This document shows positions 16,504 through 24,360 of a DNA stretch of 32,390 nucleotides, in pieces. Each line of letters opens with the position of its first letter. The stretch's first letter is position 1. Below the pieces are notes generated by a model. The model was given only the letters and a program-made list of their open reading frames with translations, was not told where the DNA came from and searched no databases. Both the position numbers and the translations under genes were made by a program. This DNA is from an alpha proteobacterium SCGC AAA028-C07 (GTDB lineage: Bacteria > Pseudomonadota > Alphaproteobacteria > Pelagibacterales > Pelagibacteraceae). The DNA is taken from contig ATTB01000008.1 in NCBI GenBank assembly GCA_000419465.1, positions 1 to 32,390 of the forward strand, read 5' to 3'.

Positions 16504-16806
16504 TTTTGATTAATAATATAAATCTTTTCGCCCTTTTTTCCCAACACAAAATAATCTCTATATATTTCATCTAAATAATCTTTATTTATATTCACAGATA
16601 AAAAATCATTTTTTTTTGTTAAAAAATTAATTTCTTTTGTAATTTCTAAATTTTTTTCTTGAAAATCATTTAATAATATTTTTTTTTTAAAGTATTCAAT
16701 AAGACCCCTATCGCCACCAAAAAAAATTAAAAACAATATATAAAATTATTAAAAGAATTACAAAAAAAAACCTTCTTTCAGAAATCAAATTAACTAAATT
16801 GCTCAT
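16500..16806 (-). CDS. ftsB: Cell division protein FtsB (DivIC family), reading frame broken by +1 at a T8 run
   Basis: FtsB is a single-pass septum protein that links FtsL and FtsQ. The C-terminal half is an open frame up to about 16736 (G-G-D-R-G-L, then a Lys/Glu/Asn-rich coiled coil ending I-I-N-Q-K). The N-terminal half lies in another frame: an ATG at 16806, overlapping the eno stop as ATGA, opens [12 protein letters not shown] followed by a hydrophobic segment ([14 protein letters not shown]) and hits TAG after 32 codons. The two join at a run of eight T (coding strand; plus-strand A run 16719-16726). With seven T the product is one 102-residue protein with transmembrane helix, G-G-D-R-G-L and coiled coil, exactly the FtsB plan. 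The TTG at 16736 alone would lack the membrane anchor. Stop overlaps lipA by 4 nt. Confidence 0.82.
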
Positions 16807-18065
16807 TTTAATTTTGACATTTCAGATTTTTTTCCAATCTCCTCTTCTATTCTTAATAGCCTATTATACTTTGCAACTCTTTCAGATCTTGCTAGAGATC
16901 CTGTTTTAATTTGAGAAGATTCAGTTGCTACCGCTAAATCAGCAATAAAAGTGTCCTCACTATCGCCGGATCGATGAGAAATGATTGTATTAAAATTATT
17001 TTTTTTAGCAAAATTGATAACTTCTAAAGTTTCTGTAACTGTACCAATTTGGTTTGGTTTAATTAAAATTGCATTAGCAGCTACTTCATTAACACCTTTT
17101 TTTAAACGAATTAAATTAGTTACAAACAAATCATCGCCCACAATCTGTATTTTTTTTCCTAACTCTTTTGTCAATTTTTTCCAGATATTCCAATCATCTT
17201 CAAAAACTGGATCTTCTATAGAAACAATTGGAAATTTATTGCATAATTTTTTATAATAATTAATCAATTCTTCTGAAGTCACAGCTTTTTTGTCTTCTTT
17301 AATTTTATATTTTCCAGAACTATAAAGTTCGTTTGCTGCAACATCTAAACATATATTAATATCTCTGCCTATTTTTAAACCTGATTTTTTAACTGCTTTA
17401 ATTATATATTCTATTGCTTTTTCATCGCTATCAAATGATGGAGCAAAACCACCTTCATCGCCAAGATTAGTATTAAATTTTTTAAATTTTAATTCTTCTT
17501 TTAAATTTTGAATAACCAAAAAAGACATTTTTAAACAGTCTTTAAAAGATTTTGCGCCATCAGGCCTAATCATGAACTCTTGTATTTGCAGAGAGTTATT
17601 TGCATGAGCTCCTCCATTAATTATATTTAACATTGGAAATGGTAATTTGTTTTTATTGTTACCACCTAAATATTTATATAATGGGATATCATTATATGCT
17701 GCGGCTGCTTTAGCGTTCGCGATAGAAACTCCCAAAATAGCATTAGCTCCTAATCTTTTTTTATTTTCAGTTCCATCGAGGTTAATTAAAAGATTATCTA
17801 TTTTTTTTTGTTCCAAAACGGATAAGCCTATAATTGCTCTATTAATTTCTACATTAATATTCTTTACAGCGTCTAAAACCCCTTTTTTTAAATACTCTTT
17901 ACTTTTGTCTCTAAGTTCATGAGCCTCGTAAGATCCAGTGGAGGCTCCTGACGGAACTATTGATTGGCCTATAGAGCCATCAGCTAATATGACTTCTGCT
18001 TCTACTGTTGGAAATCCTCTGCTGTCAAAAACCTGTCTTGCCTTAACCTTTTTAATAACTGGCAT
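16803..18065 (-). CDS. eno: Enolase
   Basis: Converts 2-phosphoglycerate to phosphoenolpyruvate. The sequence is canonical: A-R-x-V-F-D-S-R-G-x-P-T-V-E near the start, S-G-A-S-T-G loop, P-M-x-N-I-I-N-G-G-x-H-A, the G-D-E-G-G-F-A-P block, metal-ligand regions L-D-V-A-A-N-E and S-I-E-D-P, Q-I-V-G-D-D-L-F-V-T-N, and the C-terminal S-H-R-S-G-D-S-E-D-T with K-T-G-S-L-A-R-S-E-R. Length 420 is slightly short of the usual 425-430. It follows kdsA after 2 nt, and its TGA stop overlaps the true ATG of ftsB by 4 nt. The pyrG-kdsA-eno order is conserved across alphaproteobacteria. Confidence 0.97.
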   Translation of the reverse strand: MPVIKKVKARQVFDSRGFPTVEAEVILADGSIGQSIVPSGASTGSYEAHELRDKSKEYLKKGVLDAVKNINVEINRAIIGLSVLEQKKIDNLLINLDGTENKKRLGANAILGVSIANAKAAAAYNDIPLYKYLGGNNKNKLPFPMLNIINGGAHANNSLQIQEFMIRPDGAKSFKDCLKMSFLVIQNLKEELKFKKFNTNLGDEGGFAPSFDSDEKAIEYIIKAVKKSGLKIGRDINICLDVAANELYSSGKYKIKEDKKAVTSEELINYYKKLCNKFPIVSIEDPVFEDDWNIWKKLTKELGKKIQIVGDDLFVTNLIRLKKGVNEVAANAILIKPNQIGTVTETLEVINFAKKNNFNTIISHRSGDSEDTFIADLAVATESSQIKTGSLARSERVAKYNRLLRIEEEIGKKSEMSKLK

Positions 18066-18067
18066 TA

Positions 18068-18895
18068 TTATTTTGACTTAATTAATTTATCTATCCCTAT
18101 TAAATCTTTTAGCAAATTCTCTAAACTACTAAGAGGAATCATATTTGCCCCATCAGATGGGGCTTTATCTGGATCATTATGTGTTTCTAAAAAAATTGTA
18201 GAAACTCCAACTGCAACAGCGGCTCTTGATAACGAACTAATAAATTGTCTTTCACCGCCGCTGCTATCTCCTTTGCCCCCAGGTTGTTGGACAGAATGAG
18301 TAGCGTCATAAACCACTGGATAACCAAAATCAGCTAAAATTGATAATGAACGCATATCAGAGACTAATGTGTTGTATCCAAAACTGACGCCTCTTTCTGT
18401 AATTAATATTTTATCATTTCCGCTTTCTTCTATTTTTTTAATAACATTCTTCATGTCCCAAGGAGCTAAGAATTGTCCTTTTTTAACATTAACTACTTTA
18501 TTAGTTTTAGCAGCTGCAACCAACAAATCTGTTTGCCTGCATAAAAAAGCTGGTACTTGTATGACATCGACAACTTCAGAAACTATTTTACATTGTTCTT
18601 CATTGTGAACATCAGTCAATATAGGAACATCTAAATCTTTTGAAATGTAGTCAAATATAGATAAAGATTTATCAAGTCCTACGCCTCTTTTAGATTTTAA
18701 ACTTGTTCTATTAGCTTTATCGAAAGAACTCTTAAAAATAAATCCGATCTTCAATTTACTAGTTATTTCTTTAATTTTTGAAGCAATCATATGACAATGA
18801 TCTTTGCTTTCAATTTGGCAAGGTCCGGCAATTAAAGTTAAGGGAAGATCATTACCCAAATTTAATCTTTTAATTTTAACAATTTTATTTTTCAT
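18068..18895 (-). CDS. kdsA: 3-deoxy-8-phosphooctulonate (Kdo-8-P) synthase
   Basis: Condenses arabinose-5-phosphate with phosphoenolpyruvate to make Kdo-8-phosphate for the LPS inner core. Motifs: A-G-P-C-Q-I-E-S near residue 22, K-S-S-F-D-K-A-N-R-T-S, L-T-D-V-H-N-E-E-Q, Q-V-P-A-F-L-C-R-Q-T-D-L-L, G-V-S-F-G-Y-N, and F-L-E-T-H-x-D-P-D-x-A-P-S-D-G. Length 275 is standard. The start overlaps the pyrG stop by 4 nt (ATGA), and eno, whose product is one of its substrates (PEP), follows after 2 nt. Together with lpxA/lpxI/lpxB in this window it implies an LPS outer membrane. Confidence 0.97.
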   Translation of the reverse strand: MKNKIVKIKRLNLGNDLPLTLIAGPCQIESKDHCHMIASKIKEITSKLKIGFIFKSSFDKANRTSLKSKRGVGLDKSLSIFDYISKDLDVPILTDVHNEEQCKIVSEVVDVIQVPAFLCRQTDLLVAAAKTNKVVNVKKGQFLAPWDMKNVIKKIEESGNDKILITERGVSFGYNTLVSDMRSLSILADFGYPVVYDATHSVQQPGGKGDSSGGERQFISSLSRAAVAVGVSTIFLETHNDPDKAPSDGANMIPLSSLENLLKDLIGIDKLIKSK

Positions 18896-20526
18896 GAATT
18901 TAAATTTTTATTTTTAATAGCGGCGTTAATGAAAGATATAAATATTTTATGAGGGGAAAATGGTCTTGATTTTAGCTCTGGATGAAATTGAACTCCAACA
19001 AACCAAGGATGATCTTTAAGTTCTATGGCTTCTGGTAACTTTCCGTCTGGTGAATTAGCTGAAAATATAACACCTTTTTTTTCTAACATTGATTTATATG
19101 AACTATTTACTTCATATCTATGTCTATGTCTTTCATGAATTAAGCTCTTGTTGCTATAAATTTTATAAAGCAATGAATCTTTTTTAACTTTTGCAGGGTA
19201 TGAACCTAATCTCATTGAACCACCAATTTTATACTTTTCTCCTTTTAAAATTTTTTTTCCTTTTATCCATTCTTCCATAAGACAAACTACAGGGTTTTTA
19301 GTCTTAGATAATTCTGTAGAATTTGAATTTTTTAGACCCAATAAATTTTTTGCAAGCTCTATAACTGCTATTTGCATTCCAAAACAAATTCCGAAAAAAG
19401 GAATTTTTTTAGTTCTTGCTAAATATACAGATAAAATTTTACCTTCAACACCACGTTTTCCAAAACCACCTGGTATCAAAATTCCATTTGTTTTTCCTAA
19501 TTTATTTTCTAAATCTTTTAAATTTTTAATATCAGAAGACTCAATCCAATTAAGATCTAAATTAATATTATTGTAAACTGAAGCATGAATTAAAGCCTCA
19601 TTCAAAGATTTGTAAGCATCCTTTAAATGTGTGTATTTACCTACAATAGAAATTTTAACATTATTTTTTTTACTACTAAGTTTTTTATTAAAAGATTTCC
19701 AATTTTCTAATTTCGGATTTTTTTTATTAATAATTCCAAAGTGGTCTAATATTTTTTTATCTAAACCTTCTTCTTGATATTTAATTGGAACTTCATAAAT
19801 TGATTTAACATCAATAGATTGGAACACATTTGATTTTTCCACATTGCAAAATAGTGCAATTTTAGCTTTTTCCTCATTAGGAATTAAACTTTCAGAACGA
19901 CATAAAATCATATCAGGCTGAATACCTATGCTTCTTAATTCTTTTACGGAATGTTGTGTTGGTTTTGTTTTTAATTCAGCTGCACTTTTAATATAGGGAA
20001 CTAAGGTCAAATGAATAAATAAACAATTTTTACTTCCAACTTCATTTGAATATTGCCTTATAGCTTCTAAAAATGGCAGACTTTCAATATCTCCTACAGT
20101 TCCTCCTATTTCGCAAATTACAAAATTTTCATTAGTTAAATCACTGGTAATAAATTTTTTTATTTCATCTGTAACATGCGGAATAATTTGAACTGTTGAT
20201 CCTTTATAATCACCATTTCTTTCCTTAATTATTATATTTTGGTAAATTTTACCTGTAGTAATATTATCTGATTTTTTTGAATTTATTTCTGTAAACCTTT
20301 CGTAATGTCCAAGATCAAGATCGGTTTCTGCACCATCTTCAGTTACATAGACCTCTCCATGTTCATAAGGATTCATTGTGCCTGGATCTATATTTAAATA
20401 AGGATCTAACTTCCTAATTCTTACTTTGTATCCTCTAGATTGTAATAACGTAGCTATAGAAGCAGAAGCGATTCCCTTGCCAAGAGATGAGACCACGCCG
20501 CCGGTAACAAAAATAAAACGGACCAT
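18892..20526 (-). CDS. pyrG: CTP synthase (glutamine-hydrolysing)
   Basis: Makes CTP from UTP, ATP and glutamine. N-terminal synthase domain (about 1-270): F-V-T-G-G-V-V-S-S-L-G-K-G at the P-loop, then K-L-D-P-Y-L-N-I-D-P-G-T-M, E-D-G-A-E-T-D-L-D-L-G-H-Y-E-R-F, and G-G-T-V-G-D-I-E. C-terminal glutamine amidotransferase (about 295-540): P-G-G-F-G-x-R-G, nucleophile Cys in G-I-C-F-G-M-Q, and the His/Glu of Q-F-H-P-E. Length 544 is normal. A good promoter candidate sits directly upstream (boxes 20535-20540 and 20557-20562), with a predicted transcript start almost at the ATG. pyrG overlaps kdsA by 4 nt and follows secG across a 54-nt gap. Confidence 0.98.
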   Translation of the reverse strand: MVRFIFVTGGVVSSLGKGIASASIATLLQSRGYKVRIRKLDPYLNIDPGTMNPYEHGEVYVTEDGAETDLDLGHYERFTEINSKKSDNITTGKIYQNIIIKERNGDYKGSTVQIIPHVTDEIKKFITSDLTNENFVICEIGGTVGDIESLPFLEAIRQYSNEVGSKNCLFIHLTLVPYIKSAAELKTKPTQHSVKELRSIGIQPDMILCRSESLIPNEEKAKIALFCNVEKSNVFQSIDVKSIYEVPIKYQEEGLDKKILDHFGIINKKNPKLENWKSFNKKLSSKKNNVKISIVGKYTHLKDAYKSLNEALIHASVYNNINLDLNWIESSDIKNLKDLENKLGKTNGILIPGGFGKRGVEGKILSVYLARTKKIPFFGICFGMQIAVIELAKNLLGLKNSNSTELSKTKNPVVCLMEEWIKGKKILKGEKYKIGGSMRLGSYPAKVKKDSLLYKIYSNKSLIHERHRHRYEVNSSYKSMLEKKGVIFSANSPDGKLPEAIELKDHPWFVGVQFHPELKSRPFSPHKIFISFINAAIKNKNLNS

Positions 20527-20534
20527 GGAAGTTT

Positions 20535-20562
20535 ATTATAGATTATTTAACAATAATCACAA
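20535..20562 (-). promoter_or_regulatory. Candidate pyrG promoter, nearly leaderless
   Basis: On the minus strand TATAAT (20535-20540) is a perfect -10 consensus, with TTGTGA (20557-20562, four of six matches to TTGACA) 16 bp upstream. The -10 box ends only 8 nt before the pyrG ATG, so the expected transcription start is 0-3 nt from the start codon. It would drive pyrG-kdsA-eno-ftsB-lipA-ratA independently of tpiA-secG. Confidence 0.5.
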
Positions 20563-20580
20563 AGAAAATAGTAAACTAAA

Positions 20581-20889
20581 TTATTTTGAATTTGGAATTT
20601 TTGGTTGAGAATTGTTATTTTTTTTATCTAATTGCTCAATCTTATCAATAATAGATTTTTGAGAAATATCTTTTTTATTAATAAGCGTTAGAGAAATACT
20701 TGTTAATATAAATAAAAATGCGACTATTGCAGTAAATTTAGTCAAAAAGTTTCCAGCTGATCTAGATGACATTAGATTGTCGCTATTGCCTCCTATTCCC
20801 AAAGCTCCACCATCTGATTTTTGAAGCAAAACTGATCCAATCAAAAGAACAGCTATAGTAATGTGAATTATTAATAATAGAGTTTGCAT
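20581..20889 (-). CDS. secG: Preprotein translocase subunit SecG
   Basis: Small inner-membrane subunit of the SecYEG channel. Two transmembrane segments are visible (about residues 3-22 and 50-70). Between them is the family core: L-L-Q-K-S-D-G-G-A-L-G-I-G-G, then S-R-S-A-G-N-F-L-T-K-F-T. The tail after about residue 72 is polar and Lys/Asn-rich, as in many alphaproteobacterial SecG. Length 102. It lies 3 nt after tpiA, the conserved tpiA-secG-pyrG arrangement. The start is the ATG of M-Q-T-L-L-L, directly at the first membrane helix. Confidence 0.95.
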   Translation of the reverse strand: MQTLLLIIHITIAVLLIGSVLLQKSDGGALGIGGNSDNLMSSRSAGNFLTKFTAIVAFLFILTSISLTLINKKDISQKSIIDKIEQLDKKNNNSQPKIPNSK

Positions 20890-20892
20890 AAA

Positions 20893-21651
20893 TTATTTAA
20901 AGTAATTTTTTATAATTTTAATAAAGCTTGTACTTTTTAATGAAGCTCCTCCAATTAAAAAACCTGATATTAAACCAATCTTACCTAAAGTTGCAACATT
21001 ATCTGTAGTTACAGATCCTCCATATAGCATTATAGGTGAATTAACCTTATATTTTTCTTTAAAAAATTTTTTTAAATTTCTATAAATTTTATCTAAATAG
21101 TTATTGGTAGGAACAATTCCAGTTCCAATTGACCAAATTGGTTCGTAGGCAATAATTAAATTATTAAAATTAATTTTGTTTACATCCAAAGAGCTTAAAA
21201 TTTGTTTTTTTAAAACATTCAGTGATGATCCTTTATTTTTTTGTGACAAATTCTCACCAATACAAAAAATAATTTTTAGCTTATTTTTTAAAGAAATATT
21301 TATTTTTTCCTTAATAGTCTTAAAATCTTCATCTATTAATCTTTTTTCTGAATGGCCAATAATAACATAGTTGGCCCCTGAATCTTTTAACATCTTGGCA
21401 CTTAATTGTCCTGTATACGGGCCATTGTTTACATTTATCTTGCTAATATCTTGGGCGCCAAAATCTATTAATTTACTTTTAATTTTTATTCTAAAAGAGG
21501 TTAATAAATTTGAAGGTGGGCAAAATATAATTTTTTTAAATTTGTAAATTGTATTTTTTTTAAAAAAATTAAGAACTCTTTCTATTTCATTAATAGAATT
21601 ATGATTTCCATTCATTTTCCAATTAGCAATGAAATATATAGTTTTGTTCAT
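20893..21651 (-). CDS. tpiA: Triosephosphate isomerase
   Basis: Interconverts dihydroxyacetone phosphate and glyceraldehyde-3-phosphate. All catalytic elements are present: N-W-K-M-N-G near residue 10 (Asn and Lys), the His of I-G-H-S-E-K-R, the Glu of A-Y-E-P-I-W-S-I-G-T-G with loop 6 immediately after it, and the phosphate-binding Y-G-G-S-V and G-G-A-S-L near the C-terminus. Length 252 is typical. It is divergently transcribed from the PpiD-like gene across 46 bp, which must hold both promoters. secG follows 3 nt downstream. Confidence 0.97.
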   Translation of the reverse strand: MNKTIYFIANWKMNGNHNSINEIERVLNFFKKNTIYKFKKIIFCPPSNLLTSFRIKIKSKLIDFGAQDISKINVNNGPYTGQLSAKMLKDSGANYVIIGHSEKRLIDEDFKTIKEKINISLKNKLKIIFCIGENLSQKNKGSSLNVLKKQILSSLDVNKINFNNLIIAYEPIWSIGTGIVPTNNYLDKIYRNLKKFFKEKYKVNSPIMLYGGSVTTDNVATLGKIGLISGFLIGGASLKSTSFIKIIKNYFK

Positions 21652-21697
21652 AAATCAGTTATATCTAAACTAAAATAATCATTATTTAAAATAGTAA

Positions 21698-22324
21698 ATG
21701 TTATCATCCTTAAGAAAATTCTCAGAAACAATAATAGCTAAATTTTTTATATTATTAATTGCTTTAAGCTTTGCGTTCTGGGGTATAAATGATTTTTTTA
21801 GATCAGGTTACAGCAATACTGTTGCAGAAATTGATGGTGAAGAAATATCTTTCAATCAATTCTTAAAAGAATTTAATAAAATAGTTAAAAATAATAATAT
21901 TGAATCTGAAAAAATTGCGATTAAAAAAAATATTCACATACTTGCTATATCTAATATTGTATCGGAAAAACTTTTAAAAATTCATGCAAAGAAACTAGGA
22001 GTTTTTATTGATGATACAACGATAGCAATAGAGATTAAAAGTAGTCAAGAATTTAAAGATAAAGAGGTTTTTTCAAGAACTAAGTATGAAAAGTTTTTAT
22101 TAGAGAGAAATATAAATTCAAAAATTCTTGAAGAACAAATTAATAAAAATCTTAAAAAAAAATTTATTACAGAATCAATTTCTGGATTTATTCCTAATAA
22201 TAAAAAAGTTTCAGAAATAGTATTACAAAATAAAATAAATATTTTATATGAAGATTTTCTTAGGAAAAATTATAAAATAATAATTAATGAAAAACAATTA
22301 AACAGTTATCTAAAAGATATTTAA
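21698..22324 (+). CDS. Truncated PpiD/SurA-N-type membrane-anchored chaperone, no PPIase domain
   Basis: The first 208 residues look like the beginning of PpiD, the inner-membrane periplasmic folding factor. Cytoplasmic start M-L-S-S-L-R-K-F-S, one transmembrane helix (about 15-32, ending F-A-F-W-G-I-N-D-F-F), then a SurA-N-like helical chaperone domain (V-A-E-I-D-G-E-E-I-S-F-N-Q-F). Full-length PpiD is about 600 residues with a parvulin PPIase domain; here the frame stops cleanly and trpE begins 2 nt later, so no downstream remnant exists. This is reductive loss, not a nearby frameshift. A PpiD gene beside tpiA and trp genes is a usual alphaproteobacterial position. It could still bind unfolded clients. 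Medium-high confidence in family, low in function. Confidence 0.72.
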   Translation: MLSSLRKFSETIIAKFFILLIALSFAFWGINDFFRSGYSNTVAEIDGEEISFNQFLKEFNKIVKNNNIESEKIAIKKNIHILAISNIVSEKLLKIHAKKLGVFIDDTTIAIEIKSSQEFKDKEVFSRTKYEKFLLERNINSKILEEQINKNLKKKFITESISGFIPNNKKVSEIVLQNKINILYEDFLRKNYKIIINEKQLNSYLKDI

Positions 22325-22326
22325 AA

Positions 22327-23787
22327 ATGATCTTTTCTACTTTTAATGAATTTAAAAAAAATTTAAAAAAAAAAAATTTTTCACAAATTTACGCAATTAA
22401 AAATAAACCAAAATTAGAAACAATTGAGAAATTAATTAAATTAGTCTCCTTAAATAAAGATAGCTTTATATTTGAATCTGTTGAAAAAGTTAAAATTAGA
22501 GGTCGGTACACTATATTTGGTTTCAATCCAGATCTTATGATCGAAACTAAAAATAATCGTATTATTCAAAACACAAATAATAGAAAAATAACAATAAAAA
22601 AAAAGCCATACAATTATTTAAATAAATTAATTAACAATTTTCATTTTAAAACTTCAAAAAAATTACCCATGATGTCAGCTATGTTGGCTGGTTATTTTAG
22701 TTATGACATCATTAGATTTAAAGAAAAAATTCCAAATAATTGTAAAGACGACTTAAAAATTCCAGATGTAAAATTAATGCGTCCACAATTAATAATCATT
22801 CACGATAATGAAAAAAATAAAATATTTTTCATACAAAATATTTATAGTTTAAAAAATATTAAAAATTTAAAAAAATTATATTTATTAAAATGCGATGAAA
22901 TAAATAAATTTGTTGCTAAGATTAATAATACTTATAACTCAAAAGAGCATTTAAATAAAAATAAGAAAAAAAATAAAATAATAAGTAATGTTAGCAAAAA
23001 TTCTTTTTTAAATTCTATATCTAAAGCAAAAGAATTAATAAATAATGGAGAGATATTTCAGGTTGTATTAAGTCAACGATTTGAAAGTATATTAAATAAA
23101 ACGCCTATTAATTTTTATAAAAAATTAAGAATATTAAATCCATCACCTTTTATGTTCTTTTTTAATTTCGATAATTTTAAAATAGCAGGTAGTAGTCCCG
23201 AGATATTAGTGAGAGTAAGAGATAATAAAATTACCATTAGACCTATTGCAGGGACTAGGCCTAGAGGAAGAAATTTTAAAGAGGACAATAAATTTCAAAA
23301 AGAACTTCTTAATGATAAAAAAGAAATTTCTGAACATCTTATGTTGCTTGATCTTGGACGAAATGATGTTGGTAAAGTTTCAAAAATTGGAACTGTAAAA
23401 GTTGATCAAAGTTTTAAAATTGAAAAATACTCTCATGTTATGCATATCGTTTCAAATGTTGTTGGCGATTTTGATAAGAAAAATTCATTATTAGACACAT
23501 TATTTTCTGGTTTTCCAGCAGGCACTGTTTCCGGTGCGCCAAAAATAAGAGCGATGGAAATTATTGATGATTTAGAAATGTCAAAAAGAAAATTATATGC
23601 TGGTGGCATTGGATATTTCACCCCTAATAAAGAAATGGATACATGCATTGCTTTAAGAACTGCTTTAATTATTGATAATAAAATCTATGTGCAATCAGGC
23701 GCTGGAATTGTCGCTGATAGTATTCCATTAAATGAATACAAAGAAACAATTAATAAAGCTAAAGCATTATTTGAGGCGGCCAAATAA
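22327..23787 (+). CDS. trpE: Anthranilate synthase component I
   Basis: Converts chorismate to anthranilate with ammonia from TrpG; first step of tryptophan synthesis. The N-terminal regulatory region carries F-E-S-V-E-K-V-x-x-R-G-R-Y-T-I-F-G (compare LLES of feedback-sensitive enzymes). The catalytic domain shows G-E-I-F-Q-V-V-L-S-Q-R, P-S-P-F-M-F, S-P-E-I-L-V-R, R-P-I-A-G-T-R-P-R-G, H-L-M-L-L-D-L-G-R-N-D-V-G, F-P-A-G-T-V-S-G-A-P-K, and the metal-binding Q-S-G-A-G-I-V-A-D-S. Length 486. A 12-A run (22365-22376) encodes Lys residues near the start without breaking the frame. It begins 2 nt after the PpiD-like gene, and trpG starts directly after its stop. Confidence 0.97.
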   Translation: MIFSTFNEFKKNLKKKNFSQIYAIKNKPKLETIEKLIKLVSLNKDSFIFESVEKVKIRGRYTIFGFNPDLMIETKNNRIIQNTNNRKITIKKKPYNYLNKLINNFHFKTSKKLPMMSAMLAGYFSYDIIRFKEKIPNNCKDDLKIPDVKLMRPQLIIIHDNEKNKIFFIQNIYSLKNIKNLKKLYLLKCDEINKFVAKINNTYNSKEHLNKNKKKNKIISNVSKNSFLNSISKAKELINNGEIFQVVLSQRFESILNKTPINFYKKLRILNPSPFMFFFNFDNFKIAGSSPEILVRVRDNKITIRPIAGTRPRGRNFKEDNKFQKELLNDKKEISEHLMLLDLGRNDVGKVSKIGTVKVDQSFKIEKYSHVMHIVSNVVGDFDKKNSLLDTLFSGFPAGTVSGAPKIRAMEIIDDLEMSKRKLYAGGIGYFTPNKEMDTCIALRTALIIDNKIYVQSGAGIVADSIPLNEYKETINKAKALFEAAK

Positions 23788-24360
23788 ATGAATAAAATAC
23801 TATTAATAGATAATTATGATAGTTTTACTTACAATATTTTTCATTCTTTATCAGAATTAGGTTCAAAAGTTGAAGTTTACAGAAATGATAATATATCATT
23901 AGAGCAAATTTCAAAAAAGAAATTTGATAAAATTGTTATATCGCCTGGCCCAGGCCATCCTAATAGTTCCGGCATCTGTATAAATTTGGTCAAAAAATTT
24001 TATAAAAAAATTCCTATTTTAGGAATTTGTCTTGGCCATCAAATTATAGGTGCTGCTTTTGGTGGCATAATCAAAAGAGCAAAGATTATAATGCATGGAA
24101 AATTAAGCAAAATTATTCACAATGGTTCAAAACTCTTTAATAAAATTCCTAAAAATTTTTACGCAACTAGATATCATAGTCTTATAATTGATAATAAAAC
24201 ACTAAATGAAGATTTTGAGATTTCGGCAAAAACAGAAGATAATATTATTATGGGTATAAATCATAAAGAATATCATCTTTATGGTATTCAATTTCATCCT
24301 GAAAGTATTAAAACAAGCTTTGGAGATGAAATTTTTAAAAACTTTTTAAAAATAAAATGA
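23788..24360 (+). CDS. trpG: Anthranilate synthase component II (glutamine amidotransferase)
   Basis: Supplies ammonia from glutamine to TrpE. Class I amidotransferase with I-D-N-Y-D-S-F-T-Y-N at the start, S-P-G-P-G-H-P oxyanion region (about 52-58), nucleophile Cys about 81 in G-I-C-L-G-H-Q, the Y-H-S block, and the His/Glu pair in Q-F-H-P-E-S. Length 190 is standard. Its ATG directly follows the trpE TAA, and its TGA overlaps trpD's ATG by 4 nt, so the trp genes are translationally coupled. It could also serve PabB, as TrpG does in some bacteria; nothing in the sequence decides that. Confidence 0.97.
   Translation: MNKILLIDNYDSFTYNIFHSLSELGSKVEVYRNDNISLEQISKKKFDKIVISPGPGHPNSSGICINLVKKFYKKIPILGICLGHQIIGAAFGGIIKRAKIIMHGKLSKIIHNGSKLFNKIPKNFYATRYHSLIIDNKTLNEDFEISAKTEDNIIMGINHKEYHLYGIQFHPESIKTSFGDEIFKNFLKIK

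Noticed and set aside
16500..16736. A 78-residue protein starting at TTG 16736
   Set aside because: It would lack the transmembrane segment every FtsB has; that segment is encoded just upstream in another frame from an ATG overlapping the eno stop.
22327..22400. A Trp-codon leader peptide and attenuator before trpE
   Set aside because: Only 2 nt separate trpE from the upstream gene and no run of TGG codons or alternative hairpins is seen there.
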